From contig CANFSO010000012.1 of NCBI GenBank assembly GCA_947449895.1, positions 1-38,035 of the forward strand: 38,035 nucleotides of DNA, read 5' to 3'. Source of the DNA: Comamonadaceae bacterium (GTDB taxonomy: Bacteria; Pseudomonadota; Gammaproteobacteria; Burkholderiales; Burkholderiaceae_C). The notes beneath the pieces were generated by a model. The model searched no databases. It was not told the DNA's origin and worked only from the letters and a program-made list of their open reading frames with translations. Of the stretch, positions 9,355 to 17,733 are shown one piece after another (position 1 is the first letter of the stretch; the number at the start of each line of letters is the position of its first letter). The translations under genes and the position numbers were made by a program.

Positions 9355-11015
9355 GCTGTGACCTTTTCAAAGACGTTGCCTGTGACCTTGGCTAAGACTT
9401 CGCCGGCCAGGTCGTTGATGTTCTCGCCGCGCCAAGCCACATGACCGTCAGGGCGCACCAGCACCTGCGGTTTTTCGTAGAGCGCTTGTACGACGGGATC
9501 GTCAATACGCGCTATCGCCAGCGGGATGCTGCGCGACTTTGCCGCGGCCTGCAGAGCCGCGAAATCGTTGCCACCGGCGGTCACGACCAGCACCAGGCCC
9601 TTGCCAAACAGGTCCAGCGTCGAGCGCCCATCGACCAGCCATGCATGGGGCGCACGGCAGCCGGGCCGCGTGCTGGGTCGGTAGTTAACGGCGTCCTCGC
9701 GTTCGGCCTCAATGGCGGCTGGATCTTCCGGCTCGTTGAACACGCAGACAGGTGAGTTGTCATAGCGGTACCCCAGGTGCATGTTCTGCGAGAACCATTC
9801 ACGCTTGAGGCCTTCGCCCAGCGCATGGCCCACGGCCTTGCGGGCGGCGTCGCCCTCCGGGCCCGTGTCAAGCACTTTGTCGGCGCTAGGCACCTGCTTC
9901 ATGGTCTGGAGGTTGCCGGTGGAAAAGCGCGTGATGCGGTGTGCGACCGGCCTGCGCTCGGTGGTGTACGAATCGAGCAGCGCGTCGCCACCCCACCCCT
10001 CAAGCACTGCGGCAAGCTTCCAAGAAAGGTCCACCGCGTCGCCAATGCCCGTGTTCATGCCCAAGCCACCGGTCGGCGAGGTCAGGTGCACGGCATCTCC
10101 AGCCATCAAGGCACGCCCTTCACGGTAGCGGTCGGCCACCTGTTCGATGCGGGTCCATCTCAATACGCTCAGGATCTCCGGATCAAACTCACGGCCCAAG
10201 GCTTGGCAAGCCATGATTTTGAGTTCTTGCTCTGTGTAGCGCTTGCGATCCTGCGCGTTGCCGATGATGGACATGCGCCATTGGTCGTTGCCGTTGATGG
10301 CAACGATGGTGGCCCAGGTACCTTCTTTGCCAACGAACATGTACCGGTATCCGGGAGCCTTGTCATGCAACTGGTTGAAGTGCGCGCAACGAAAGATGAT
10401 GTTGGTGGTGTGTGTCAGCACGCCGCGGCCCTGCATGCCAATGCCAAGTTGCTCACGCACCGCGCTCTTGGCGCCATCACAGCCCACCAAGTAGCGCGTC
10501 CGCAGCGTTAACTCTTTGCCGCTTGCCTGATCCACCAGAGTCGACGTGACACCCTCGGGGTCTTGTGTGAAAGACACGAGGCGGTGTCCGTAGCGAATGT
10601 CTACGCCAGGCTGTGCGCGAGCGAACTTCTGCAAGATGGGATCGAACATGTTCTGCGGGCACCGCTCACGCCGCTGCGGACTGTCCGCCGTGTAAGCCGC
10701 CGCATTCATCGACGGCATGGGTTGGCGCCCCATTTCCCAACCGTTGAGGGCAGTGAGGTAGACGTTGTCCTGTGGATAGTCCCGCCCATAAGGCGCCATC
10801 TCCACGTCCGCAACCAACCCCCAGCGCCGGCAAAATTCCATGGTGCGCACGCTGACCATATCCATTTTCGGCTGACCAATCACACCATCCCCTTGATCCA
10901 CAAGGATGCATGAGTGGCCGCGCCATCCCAAGTCGCCGCCCAAGGCCAAGCCCACTGGACCGGCACCGGCCACCAACACGTCGGCCTCAAAGCCATTTAA
11001 TTTATTAATTTGCAC
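9351..11015 (-). CDS. FAD-dependent aromatic hydroxylase (PheA/TfdB/MhpA-like)
   Basis: A 554-residue class A flavoprotein monooxygenase. It shows GxGxxG for FAD (VAGAGPVGLALGG, about 15-27), the DG motif (VGCDGAKSAVREQLGI, 178-191) and the GD motif with the following helix (ALMAGDAVHLTSPTGGLGMNTGIGDA, 302-326). The C-terminal ~150 residues form the thioredoxin-like tail of the PheA/TfdB/MhpA group. Likely role: NAD(P)H-dependent ring hydroxylation feeding the adjacent cupin. The only usable start in frame is GTG at 11015; there is no obvious Shine-Dalgarno, and the start lies inside a direct repeat that may be the IclR operator. First gene of the operon. Confidence 0.87.
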   Translation of the reverse strand: MQINKLNGFEADVLVAGAGPVGLALGGDLGWRGHSCILVDQGDGVIGQPKMDMVSVRTMEFCRRWGLVADVEMAPYGRDYPQDNVYLTALNGWEMGRQPMPSMNAAAYTADSPQRRERCPQNMFDPILQKFARAQPGVDIRYGHRLVSFTQDPEGVTSTLVDQASGKELTLRTRYLVGCDGAKSAVREQLGIGMQGRGVLTHTTNIIFRCAHFNQLHDKAPGYRYMFVGKEGTWATIVAINGNDQWRMSIIGNAQDRKRYTEQELKIMACQALGREFDPEILSVLRWTRIEQVADRYREGRALMAGDAVHLTSPTGGLGMNTGIGDAVDLSWKLAAVLEGWGGDALLDSYTTERRPVAHRITRFSTGNLQTMKQVPSADKVLDTGPEGDAARKAVGHALGEGLKREWFSQNMHLGYRYDNSPVCVFNEPEDPAAIEAEREDAVNYRPSTRPGCRAPHAWLVDGRSTLDLFGKGLVLVVTAGGNDFAALQAAAKSRSIPLAIARIDDPVVQALYEKPQVLVRPDGHVAWRGENINDLAGEVLAKVTGNVFEKVTA

Positions 11016-11039
11016 AGCGAATTGGTAAATTGCACAGCG
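11010..11039. promoter_or_regulatory. Direct repeat TTGCACAGCG x2 (20-bp period), candidate IclR operator
   Basis: TTGCACAGCG occurs at 11010-11019 and 11030-11039, exactly two helical turns apart, between the divergent hydroxylase and iclR genes. The left copy covers the hydroxylase GTG start. The right copy lies just upstream of a -10-like TACAAT (11047-11052) reading toward iclR. Position and spacing fit a regulator bound to one face of DNA. Binding by this IclR protein is inferred. Confidence 0.5.
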
Positions 11040-11081
11040 GTAATCCTACAATAGCTGACAACAAATGTAAAGGGGAGAGGC

Positions 11082-11885
11082 ATGGCAACCGACAACGGCA
11101 AACCCGCCTTGCAAGCAAAAGACCGCCAGTTCGTGACGGCTCTTGCGCGAGGTCTGGACATCCTGAGTTGCTTCAGCGCCGCCACCCCGAGTTTGGGCAC
11201 GGCCGATCTGTCCAGAATGACCGGCCTGCCGCAGGCAACGGTTTGGCGGCTTTGCCACACGCTCATCGAAAAGGGTTATCTCGTGCAGATGGACCGAAAG
11301 GACAAACTGCGGCCGGGCATTCCTGTACTGAGCCTAGGTTATTCGGCGATCTCAACGATGCCGCTGGCCGAACTGGCCCGCACCGAGATGCAGCAGCTGG
11401 CAGTCAAAATCCAAGGCGCCGTTTCACTGGGCGCTCGCGACGGCTTGAGCATGGTTTATCTGCAGCGATGCCAGGGCGCGGAGATCGTTCTGCGCAATAT
11501 GGTGGTGGGTTCAAGGGTTCCAATGCTCACCTCGGCGACAGGCTGGGCTTACATGGCCGGCCTGTCAGGTGAACAGCTCAACAATCTGTTTGCACAACTT
11601 CACCAGGAAGACGCGGTCGGCTTCAAGGAAGCTAAGCCGCATATCGAGCGGGCACTTGAAAACTACGCAGCAACGGGTATGGTGATCAACAAAGGCTTGT
11701 TGCACCCGCAAATTTATGCGGTGGGCGTTCCGGTCATTTCGCAGGATGGGGGCACAGTGTTAGCGCTGAGCTGCGGCGGCATCGCGCAGCTTTTCAATGA
11801 CACGGCGCTCAAGCAGGCTGGCAACGCTCTCAAGAAGCTGGCTGGGCAAATAAGCCTGATGCTTTCGAGCCAGCACAAGGCCTGA
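11082..11885 (+). CDS. IclR-family transcriptional regulator
   Basis: A 267-residue IclR-type regulator. The N-terminal winged helix-turn-helix is at about 17-80 (ALARGLDILSCFS, then LSRMTGLPQATVWRLCHTLIEKGYL), and the C-terminal IclR effector domain follows (MVVGSRVPMLTSATGWAYMAGLS, then GLLHPQIYAVGVPVISQDG). AGGGGAGAGG precedes the ATG. It is divergent from the hydroxylase-cupin-FAH-Bug operon and is most likely its regulator, responding to the aromatic substrate or an intermediate, as PobR, PcaU and MhpR do. Whether it activates or represses cannot be told. Confidence 0.92.
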   Translation: MATDNGKPALQAKDRQFVTALARGLDILSCFSAATPSLGTADLSRMTGLPQATVWRLCHTLIEKGYLVQMDRKDKLRPGIPVLSLGYSAISTMPLAELARTEMQQLAVKIQGAVSLGARDGLSMVYLQRCQGAEIVLRNMVVGSRVPMLTSATGWAYMAGLSGEQLNNLFAQLHQEDAVGFKEAKPHIERALENYAATGMVINKGLLHPQIYAVGVPVISQDGGTVLALSCGGIAQLFNDTALKQAGNALKKLAGQISLMLSSQHKA

Positions 11886-11915
11886 TGCCAAGAGCACTCA
11901 GCGGCAACTGAAATG

Positions 11916-12917
11916 TCACGGCTTCAGCAGGAGTTTACCGAGCACCTTGCCAGTCTCGAACAGCGCATGCGCTCTGCGGACATCGTGCAAGGGAATCTTT
12001 TCAAAGATGGGCGGCTTGATCAGTCCCTTAACCAGAAGCGGCACTAACTCGTCCATCGCTGCGCGACGTCTTGCAGGTTGACTGTCAAATGTATGCATCG
12101 AAAAGTACCGCAGTCCGACTGAGTCACCAAAGCGAGCCAGCATGGCTGGCGCAAAAGTAGCATCAGGGCTGCCCTCCAGCAAGCCGTAATTGACGACCAT
12201 CCCCAGCGGCGCGAGCCAAGCGAAATTACGACCAAAACTGGGGCCACCCACACAATCGAGAATGAGATCGACGCCACGGCCAGCGGTTAAATCGCCCACC
12301 GCTTGGCCAATATCCTGTGTCTTGTAATCAATGCAGGCATGCGCACCTTGGGACAAAACAAAATCACAGCGGTCGGAGCCACTGGCCAGACCAATCACTT
12401 TTTTCCCAGCCAGTCGGGCCAGTTGAACCACGGCTGTTCCAACACCGCCGGCAGCGGCCCAGACCAGCACAGAGTCAAATTGAAAGCCCTTGGTTGCACT
12501 TTTCAAAAGGTGCCAGGCCACTTGGTAGTTAGACAGGCAGGCAGCGGCATCAAGATCAGCGCCTTCCGGCAGCACATACACAGCCGATGCATCTGCCTTC
12601 AGGTATTCGGCATAACAGCCACCACGAAAGGGTAATTCGCGCGCACTGACAAAAACCGAATCCCCCACTTTCAGATGTCGCACCCCCTCCCCGACTGCAA
12701 AAATACGACCAGCCATCTCAATACCAAGAACCGTCGGCAAAGGTGGCATCCAGGCGTAGGTGCCCTTGCGAACCAAAATTTCCGGCATGCTCACACCAAT
12801 AGCCTCGGCCTTGACGACAACGTCGGCGAGTCCGGGCTCAGGCATGGGCTGCTCGACATAGTCAAGCACCTCAGGCCCACCCGTCTTAATGAGTTGCACA
12901 ACTCTCATTATTTTCAC
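11916..12917 (-). CDS. Zinc-free MDR oxidoreductase (QOR-like), end of six-gene operon
   Basis: A 333-residue MDR-superfamily protein starting MKIMRVVQLIKTGGPEVLDY. The Rossmann motif is VWAAAGGVGTAVVQLARLAGKKVIG, followed by GRGVDLILDCVGG. The catalytic-zinc Cys/His/Cys pattern is missing, so an NADPH quinone/enoyl reductase-like activity is more likely than alcohol dehydrogenation. It is a distant paralog of the gene at 5386. Its ATG overlaps the Bug-3 stop by four bases (ATGA). It is last in the bicupin-Bug-PanE-hydrolase-Bug-MDR operon and convergent with iclR. Confidence 0.88.
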   Translation of the reverse strand: MKIMRVVQLIKTGGPEVLDYVEQPMPEPGLADVVVKAEAIGVSMPEILVRKGTYAWMPPLPTVLGIEMAGRIFAVGEGVRHLKVGDSVFVSARELPFRGGCYAEYLKADASAVYVLPEGADLDAAACLSNYQVAWHLLKSATKGFQFDSVLVWAAAGGVGTAVVQLARLAGKKVIGLASGSDRCDFVLSQGAHACIDYKTQDIGQAVGDLTAGRGVDLILDCVGGPSFGRNFAWLAPLGMVVNYGLLEGSPDATFAPAMLARFGDSVGLRYFSMHTFDSQPARRRAAMDELVPLLVKGLIKPPIFEKIPLHDVRRAHALFETGKVLGKLLLKP

Positions 12918-13891
12918 TCCACCGGGATCTTGGCTTGCTCGACTATTTTTTTGAATTTGTCGATTGATTCAATCATCTGCTTACCCATTTCCGGGGTGTT
13001 GAGGTACTGCACATTCAGTCCTATCTCGTAAGCTCGGAGCCTTGTGTCGGGATCAGCCAAAGCGATCTTTGCGGCCTGAGCCAACTTTGCAATGACTTCG
13101 GGCGGTGTCCCTGCTGGAGCCGTCAAGCCTTGCCACCAAGTGACGTTGTAACCCTTCAATCCGGATTCATCAACAGTGGGGAGATTGGGAAAGCGCGGGT
13201 CGCGTTGCAGCCCGGTCGTCGCAATGGCCCTGACTTTTCCAGAATCAACATACTGCTTTGCAGTTCCATCGTGCGTACAGCTCGCCACCCCAGCGATCAC
13301 ATCGGCCATGGCCGGACCACTTCCCTTGTAGGGCACGTGCAATATTTGAACGCCAGCCATTGAGTTGAACAGCTCTCCGGAGAGGTGGTTGCCGCTGCCT
13401 TGACCGGCACTTGCATTGCTCAGCTTGTCGGGATTTTTCTTCGCATAAGCGATCATTTCGCCAACGTTGCTCACGGGAACGGAGGGATTGCAAACGATGG
13501 TCGACGCGTACCAAAACAGCCCCGCAATGGGTGAGAAATCTTTGATCGGGTCGTAGGACAAAGATCTGGACAAGGCAGACAAGGTTCCGTGCGTGACCGA
13601 GTAGGCATAAAGTAGGGTGTAGCCATCAGCAGGTGCCCTCGCCACGTATTCCGAACCAATTCGTGTCCCACCACCCGCCTTGTTTTCGACGAAGACAGTC
13701 TGACCAAGCAGGACACTCATCTTGGCAGCAATCAAACGTGCCGCAATATCCGTTACAGCGCCCGCTGCAGTTGGCACAATCAAGCGAATCGGCTTAGCAG
13801 GATAAGTTTGGGCGAAGGCGCTGGAGCCAACCATGGCTAAGCTGGTTAAAAAAAATACACGGCGCATAAAGTTCAAGCTTGAATGTGACAT
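12914..13891 (-). CDS. Bug/TctC-family periplasmic receptor (Bug-3)
   Basis: A 325-residue Bug receptor with signal peptide MSHSSLNFMRRVFFLTSLAMVGSSAFA before QTYP, and GGAGAC just upstream of the ATG. The usual PGGxxD loop is replaced by VPTAAGAVTDIAARL, a feature shared only with Bug-4 in this window. Two cysteines (STIVCNPS and VASCTHDG) match cysteines in Bug-4 and may form a disulfide. It also has RAPADGYTLLY and LHVPYKGSGPAMADV. It lies 25 bases after the hydrolase gene and is coupled to the MDR gene. It is a close paralog of Bug-4 within one operon; the ligand is unknown. Confidence 0.9.
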   Translation of the reverse strand: MSHSSLNFMRRVFFLTSLAMVGSSAFAQTYPAKPIRLIVPTAAGAVTDIAARLIAAKMSVLLGQTVFVENKAGGGTRIGSEYVARAPADGYTLLYAYSVTHGTLSALSRSLSYDPIKDFSPIAGLFWYASTIVCNPSVPVSNVGEMIAYAKKNPDKLSNASAGQGSGNHLSGELFNSMAGVQILHVPYKGSGPAMADVIAGVASCTHDGTAKQYVDSGKVRAIATTGLQRDPRFPNLPTVDESGLKGYNVTWWQGLTAPAGTPPEVIAKLAQAAKIALADPDTRLRAYEIGLNVQYLNTPEMGKQMIESIDKFKKIVEQAKIPVE

Positions 13892-13916
13892 GTTGTCTCC
13901 GATTTTTAGAAATCAC

Positions 13917-14681
13917 TTATCGAACTGCGACGAGATCAGGCGTAGCCCCCAAGTGCTTGCACAAAAAGTCCAATGCCTCTTGAAGCTGAACATCCGCTGG
14001 GTTGACGTGACCGCCGGGGTAGTCCTTGAGAATTTTGTCTGAACTGGCCAGCGCATCAAACAAGGTTTTTTGCCCTTCCGCAGAAAAACGCTCGTCCGCC
14101 AACTTTCGATGGAACTCCACTGGGCACAACACGTTGCGGGCAGCTTCAAGCAACAAGTCACCATGGGGATGACTGGTCCCCCACATGCCCAAGAGTGCAG
14201 CCTTGATACGAGGTTCTGCAGCACACAATGGCAGCCCATAGGCAGTGCCCATGGAAAGTCCAAACCAAGCAAGTTGGTTGCAGTTCAGTTCTGGCAAAGC
14301 GCTCAAGGCGTCTACCGTGGCCTTCCAGTCTGATGTCATGCTGGTGATGCTTGGATTTTTTTTCCAAAGAAGCCGAAAGTCCTGAATCACTAAGGCGCTG
14401 TCACGGCCTTGATCTGCCCGACGATCACCATGAACAGGCCCATCAATCGCCACGACAGCAAATCCATGTTGACTCACCATGGGGACGACAACATCCAAAA
14501 CAGCACTGGCGTCTTTGCTCTGAGAGCCGCCATGACCAACCAAGACAACAGGCGATCGACGCTCGGATTGAGCGGGCATCCAGAGGACGCCAGGAATTTG
14601 CCTTGCATTGGCTTCAAGCTGAAAAAAGCGCTGTCGAATAGATCCGTCAACCACTTCCTTTGCCCATTGAATGCTTGTCAT
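13917..14681 (-). CDS. Alpha/beta-hydrolase (dienelactone hydrolase/acyl-peptidase-like)
   Basis: A 254-residue alpha/beta-hydrolase fold protein. It has an oxyanion-hole HGGSQSKD (about 50-57), the nucleophile elbow GLSMG (Ser143), a C-terminal catalytic His in YPGGHVNP (His225) and a plausible acid around SSDK (about 213-216). There is no signal peptide, so it is cytoplasmic. It resembles the esterase/dienelactone hydrolase group; the ester, thioester or lactone substrate is unknown. Its ATG shares one base with the stop of the PanE-like gene, so it is translationally coupled within the operon. Confidence 0.8.
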   Translation of the reverse strand: MTSIQWAKEVVDGSIRQRFFQLEANARQIPGVLWMPAQSERRSPVVLVGHGGSQSKDASAVLDVVVPMVSQHGFAVVAIDGPVHGDRRADQGRDSALVIQDFRLLWKKNPSITSMTSDWKATVDALSALPELNCNQLAWFGLSMGTAYGLPLCAAEPRIKAALLGMWGTSHPHGDLLLEAARNVLCPVEFHRKLADERFSAEGQKTLFDALASSDKILKDYPGGHVNPADVQLQEALDFLCKHLGATPDLVAVR

Positions 14682-15706
14682 TATTGGCTTTCTATGAGCT
14701 TGCCGGCAGGGCCAATTGGAAGTCGGTCTCGCTTCAGCGTCTCATTCAGTACATCAAGGCAGGCCGCAATGGAGTTCAAGGTCGGGACTGCCACGCCCGT
14801 GAATGAAGCAAGCTCCACAACAGCATTGACGATCGCATCGCACTCCAGTGGCCTTCCTGCCCTGACATCTTGAAGCATGGAGGGTTGCTGATCCATGTTG
14901 CCCGCCACTCGGTCGAGTGCTTCATCGGCATCCAAGCTGAGATCCATGCCCACGCTGTGGGCAACGGCCAGACCCTCTGCGATGATATTTTTGACCAGAG
15001 CTCTGGCCTTTTGACTTGCAGCGATACGCCCCGAGGTTGACTGCGTGATGGCACACAAGCTGTTCCAGACCAGATTAATCATTAACTTTCGCCACTTGGC
15101 CAAGCGGATATTTTGTGTTGTCGTTGTCGGCAGTCCAGCCTCGCTCATCAACGCCGCTAGATTGTCCAGTCGTGGTGATTTTTGATTGTTGATCTCGCCA
15201 ATAACGAGCGAAGCAGAAGCCGAATCTGGAAGAAAAATGCGCCCAGGCTCCATTTGCATCACGGGTTTGTAAATCACCGCTCCAATGACTTTTTGAAGAG
15301 GTAAGTCAGAACGTAGCTTTCCGGTGCTGTCTAGGCAAGACAAATGGGCGCCCGGCAGGGGTGATTCCGCACCATCCAGATACCACCAAGGCAGTCCATT
15401 CTGGATCATCAAGGCCACGCCATCAGGCGTCAGCAGCGATGAGATGTCAGCTGCCGCAGCCTCCAGATGCATCGATTTCAAGGTCACAATCACCAGCTCA
15501 TAAGGCCCATGGCAGTCACCGCGAGCACGCGCAATCACCTGCGTTTTTTGGTCGGCTTGCCCATTGCGCACAACGACCAACCCAAGCGCACTCAGCGCTT
15601 CAAGCTGAGCACCTCTAGCCATCAAGGTGACATCTTGCCCCGCCTCTGTCAGCAGGCCTCCAAGGTAACTTCCAATCGCACCTGCACCATAAATTAATAT
15701 CTTCAT
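14681..15706 (-). CDS. Ketopantoate reductase (PanE/ApbA)-family dehydrogenase
   Basis: A 341-residue member of the 2-dehydropantoate 2-reductase family. The N-terminal Rossmann motif is MKILIYGAGAIGSYLGGLL (Gly7-Gly12 region), IQNGLPWW carries the family's Asn-Gly, and the helical C-terminal domain has RLAKWRKLMINLVWN with the likely catalytic Lys. The track begins at a GTG (15715); the ATG at 15706 begins at the family's first residue after a purine-rich GAGTGAG and is preferred. Operons with Bug receptors often hold PanE paralogs that are not for pantothenate, so an NADPH-dependent 2-oxoacid reductase or a related activity is more likely here than vitamin synthesis. Confidence 0.82.
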   Translation of the reverse strand: MKILIYGAGAIGSYLGGLLTEAGQDVTLMARGAQLEALSALGLVVVRNGQADQKTQVIARARGDCHGPYELVIVTLKSMHLEAAAADISSLLTPDGVALMIQNGLPWWYLDGAESPLPGAHLSCLDSTGKLRSDLPLQKVIGAVIYKPVMQMEPGRIFLPDSASASLVIGEINNQKSPRLDNLAALMSEAGLPTTTTQNIRLAKWRKLMINLVWNSLCAITQSTSGRIAASQKARALVKNIIAEGLAVAHSVGMDLSLDADEALDRVAGNMDQQPSMLQDVRAGRPLECDAIVNAVVELASFTGVAVPTLNSIAACLDVLNETLKRDRLPIGPAGKLIESQ

Positions 15707-15711
15707 TGAAC

Positions 15712-16683
15712 TCACTCAGTTGGAATATTCGCGTCCTTGACGACTTTGCTGAATTTTGCAATATCAGTGCGCATCAACTGTCCTAATTTGTCAGGTGTCC
15801 CACCATAAATATTCAGACTCAGGTCAAAGGTTCGCTTCTGCAAGGCAGGATCTTTCAACGCCTCGTTGGCTACCGCATTGAGTCTGGCAATGATCTCTGG
15901 GGGCGTCCCGGTGGGGGCTGCAATACCTTGCCAAACCACAAAACTGAAGTCCTTCACCCCAGCAGCATCCATCGTGGGTGTTGAGGGGAAACGCGGGTCA
16001 ACCTGAAGGCCTGTGGTGGCCAACGCTTTAAGCCGTCCTGCATCGACATGAGGCTTGGCCGCGCTATCGCCATAAATACAGTTCACGTTTCCCGCCAACA
16101 CATCTTGCAAACCGGGACCGCCACCTTTGTAGTGAACCTGTGTGATGTCGACGCCGGCCATGCTGTTAAAAAGCGAACCCGCCAAATGATGACCAGAACC
16201 TGGTCCCGCTGTGGCATTTGTCACGCGTCCTGGATTCTTTTTGGCATAGGCGATCAGTTCAACAATGTTGTTGAACGGGGCCGCTGCATTGCAAACATAA
16301 ATGTTGGCATACCAAAACAAAGGCACCACCGGCGCGAAATCCTTGATGGGATCGAAAGGCAATGACTTCGCCATGGCCGGCATGGTGCCGTGCGTGATGG
16401 AGTTGACAAACAACAAGGTGTACCCGTCAGGTTGGGCCGTCGCGACGTGCTGCACCCCAATCCGCGTACCCGCTCCGCCTCGGTTTTCCACAATCATGGA
16501 TTGGCCAAGCAACGCGGACATTCGCTCAGCCGCCAATCGCGCAGCAATATCGGTGATGGCCCCTGGTGCGTAAGGCACCACAAGTTTCACTGGGCGATTT
16601 GGATAGCTTTGAGATAACGCCCATGAAGGCAATAACAAGGCGCCCGCCAACACAAAAACCAAGCCTAATTTTGAGAGAGTCAT
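15712..16683 (-). CDS. Bug/TctC-family periplasmic receptor (Bug-4)
   Basis: A 323-residue Bug receptor. The 359-residue track ORF overlaps the bicupin; the ATG at 16683 (MTLSKLGLVFVLAGALLL), after AGGTCAGG, gives a proper signal peptide with cleavage near ALS before QSYP. Its ligand loop reads VPYAPGAITDIAARL, not PGGxxD, and NATAGPGSGHHLAGSLFNSMAGVDITQVHYKG closely parallels Bug-3. Cysteines in NIYVCNAA and NVNCIYGD align with those of Bug-3. It lies 13 bases after the bicupin gene, and the PanE gene follows after 5 bases. It is likely the first receptor of a two-receptor operon. Confidence 0.9.
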   Translation of the reverse strand: MTLSKLGLVFVLAGALLLPSWALSQSYPNRPVKLVVPYAPGAITDIAARLAAERMSALLGQSMIVENRGGAGTRIGVQHVATAQPDGYTLLFVNSITHGTMPAMAKSLPFDPIKDFAPVVPLFWYANIYVCNAAAPFNNIVELIAYAKKNPGRVTNATAGPGSGHHLAGSLFNSMAGVDITQVHYKGGGPGLQDVLAGNVNCIYGDSAAKPHVDAGRLKALATTGLQVDPRFPSTPTMDAAGVKDFSFVVWQGIAAPTGTPPEIIARLNAVANEALKDPALQKRTFDLSLNIYGGTPDKLGQLMRTDIAKFSKVVKDANIPTE

Positions 16684-16696
16684 GCCTGACCTTTGG

Positions 16697-17635
16697 TTAG
16701 TGAGAAATGGCATCTTTGCTTTGTCTGGCGAGCAGCAAGCGTGTTGATTTATCGCTGAGGTTTCGGGCGTGCCACGCGCTGCCGGGCTCAATGCAAATCA
16801 CATCGAGCTGATTCAGGACCACAGGCTCACCGTCTATCGAAACTTCACACGCACCAGCATCCAAGTTAAAAACCCAGAGTCGGTTTTCAGCCCCCACCTT
16901 TTGAGCATGCTGAGTGACGGGACCCATGCTCAAGATCGAAACATCGAGCCCGGGCCAGCATGTCACCGGCGCGACATCTTTGTTGCCGGGTGAACTCATG
17001 ACCGCCGTCTCCTGAACCGGCCCCATCAAGTTCAAAGTCGACAGTTTTGGTTGCCGTGCAATACGCTCCTGCATTTGCGGCCAAGAGAACTCGGGCTCAT
17101 CTTCGCCTTGGAAGCGCATGTTGATTGCCGCTAATTTGTCAATCAGGTTTGATCCGTATTTTTCGCTCAGAGCCAAGCCGATAGCGCGTGGCATTTCAAT
17201 TTTGTCACTCATGTTTTTATCGCCCTGGATCAGGACCAGCAGTCGACCATCGTGGTCGGATAAATTATGGAAAGTGCGGTACATCCGGGGTGGCACCGAA
17301 CACAAATCGCCGGGCTCCAGTGTGACCTTGTGTTCGAGATTGTTGCCCCAGGAAATTTCGAATTGACCATCGATACAAAAAAATGTCTCAAGGGTCCCGG
17401 TGTGGTCGTGCGCTACGGGCCCATCTTTAGGCGTGCATTCAGCAATGGTGATGCAAAGCCCTGGCCATCCTCGCAGGGGTGCCATGGCGTTTCGGCCGAC
17501 CAAGCCCTCTGGACAAACCACGGGAAACACGCGTGTCGCAGCGAGGTGTTCCATGACCTCCCGGGGGATTCCATTGTTGGCGTGTTGCGATTGATATGGA
17601 ATCAATTCTTCATATTTGGCCATGACGTGCGTCAT
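16697..17635 (-). CDS. Bicupin protein of unknown activity, first gene of six-gene operon
   Basis: A 312-residue protein with two cupin domains. The N-terminal one has a complete metal set in the classical order: HDHTGTLETFF (His76, His78, Glu83) and PPRMYRTFHN (His123). The C-terminal one (about 230-305; VGAENRLWVFNLDAGACEVSIDG, then PGSAWHARN) seems to lack a full ligand set and may be structural. Such proteins are dioxygenases, isomerases or sugar-acid enzymes; the reaction here is unknown. AGGAGA sits 8 bases before the ATG. It heads an operon divergent from the LysR gene. Confidence 0.78.
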   Translation of the reverse strand: MTHVMAKYEELIPYQSQHANNGIPREVMEHLAATRVFPVVCPEGLVGRNAMAPLRGWPGLCITIAECTPKDGPVAHDHTGTLETFFCIDGQFEISWGNNLEHKVTLEPGDLCSVPPRMYRTFHNLSDHDGRLLVLIQGDKNMSDKIEMPRAIGLALSEKYGSNLIDKLAAINMRFQGEDEPEFSWPQMQERIARQPKLSTLNLMGPVQETAVMSSPGNKDVAPVTCWPGLDVSILSMGPVTQHAQKVGAENRLWVFNLDAGACEVSIDGEPVVLNQLDVICIEPGSAWHARNLSDKSTRLLLARQSKDAISH

Positions 17636-17670
17636 TTACGTTCTCCTGTATTAAATGGATGGGGCAGGTG

Positions 17671-17688
17671 TCGTCATCGAGATGACGA
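17671..17688. promoter_or_regulatory. 18-bp palindrome upstream of the bicupin operon
   Basis: TCGTCATC-GA-GATGACGA, perfect 8-bp arms around GA, lying 36 bases before the bicupin start. It is a candidate operator or a 5'-UTR hairpin of the operon. Confidence 0.45.
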
Positions 17689-17733
17689 ATTTCACGCCCT
17701 AGCGCCTTTGTTAAGATGCCGCGAGGTGAGAAA

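Noticed and set aside
9777-10511. 244-residue plus-strand ORF inside the hydroxylase gene
   Set aside because: It overlaps the FAD and GD motif region of a well-supported gene, with unlikely composition.
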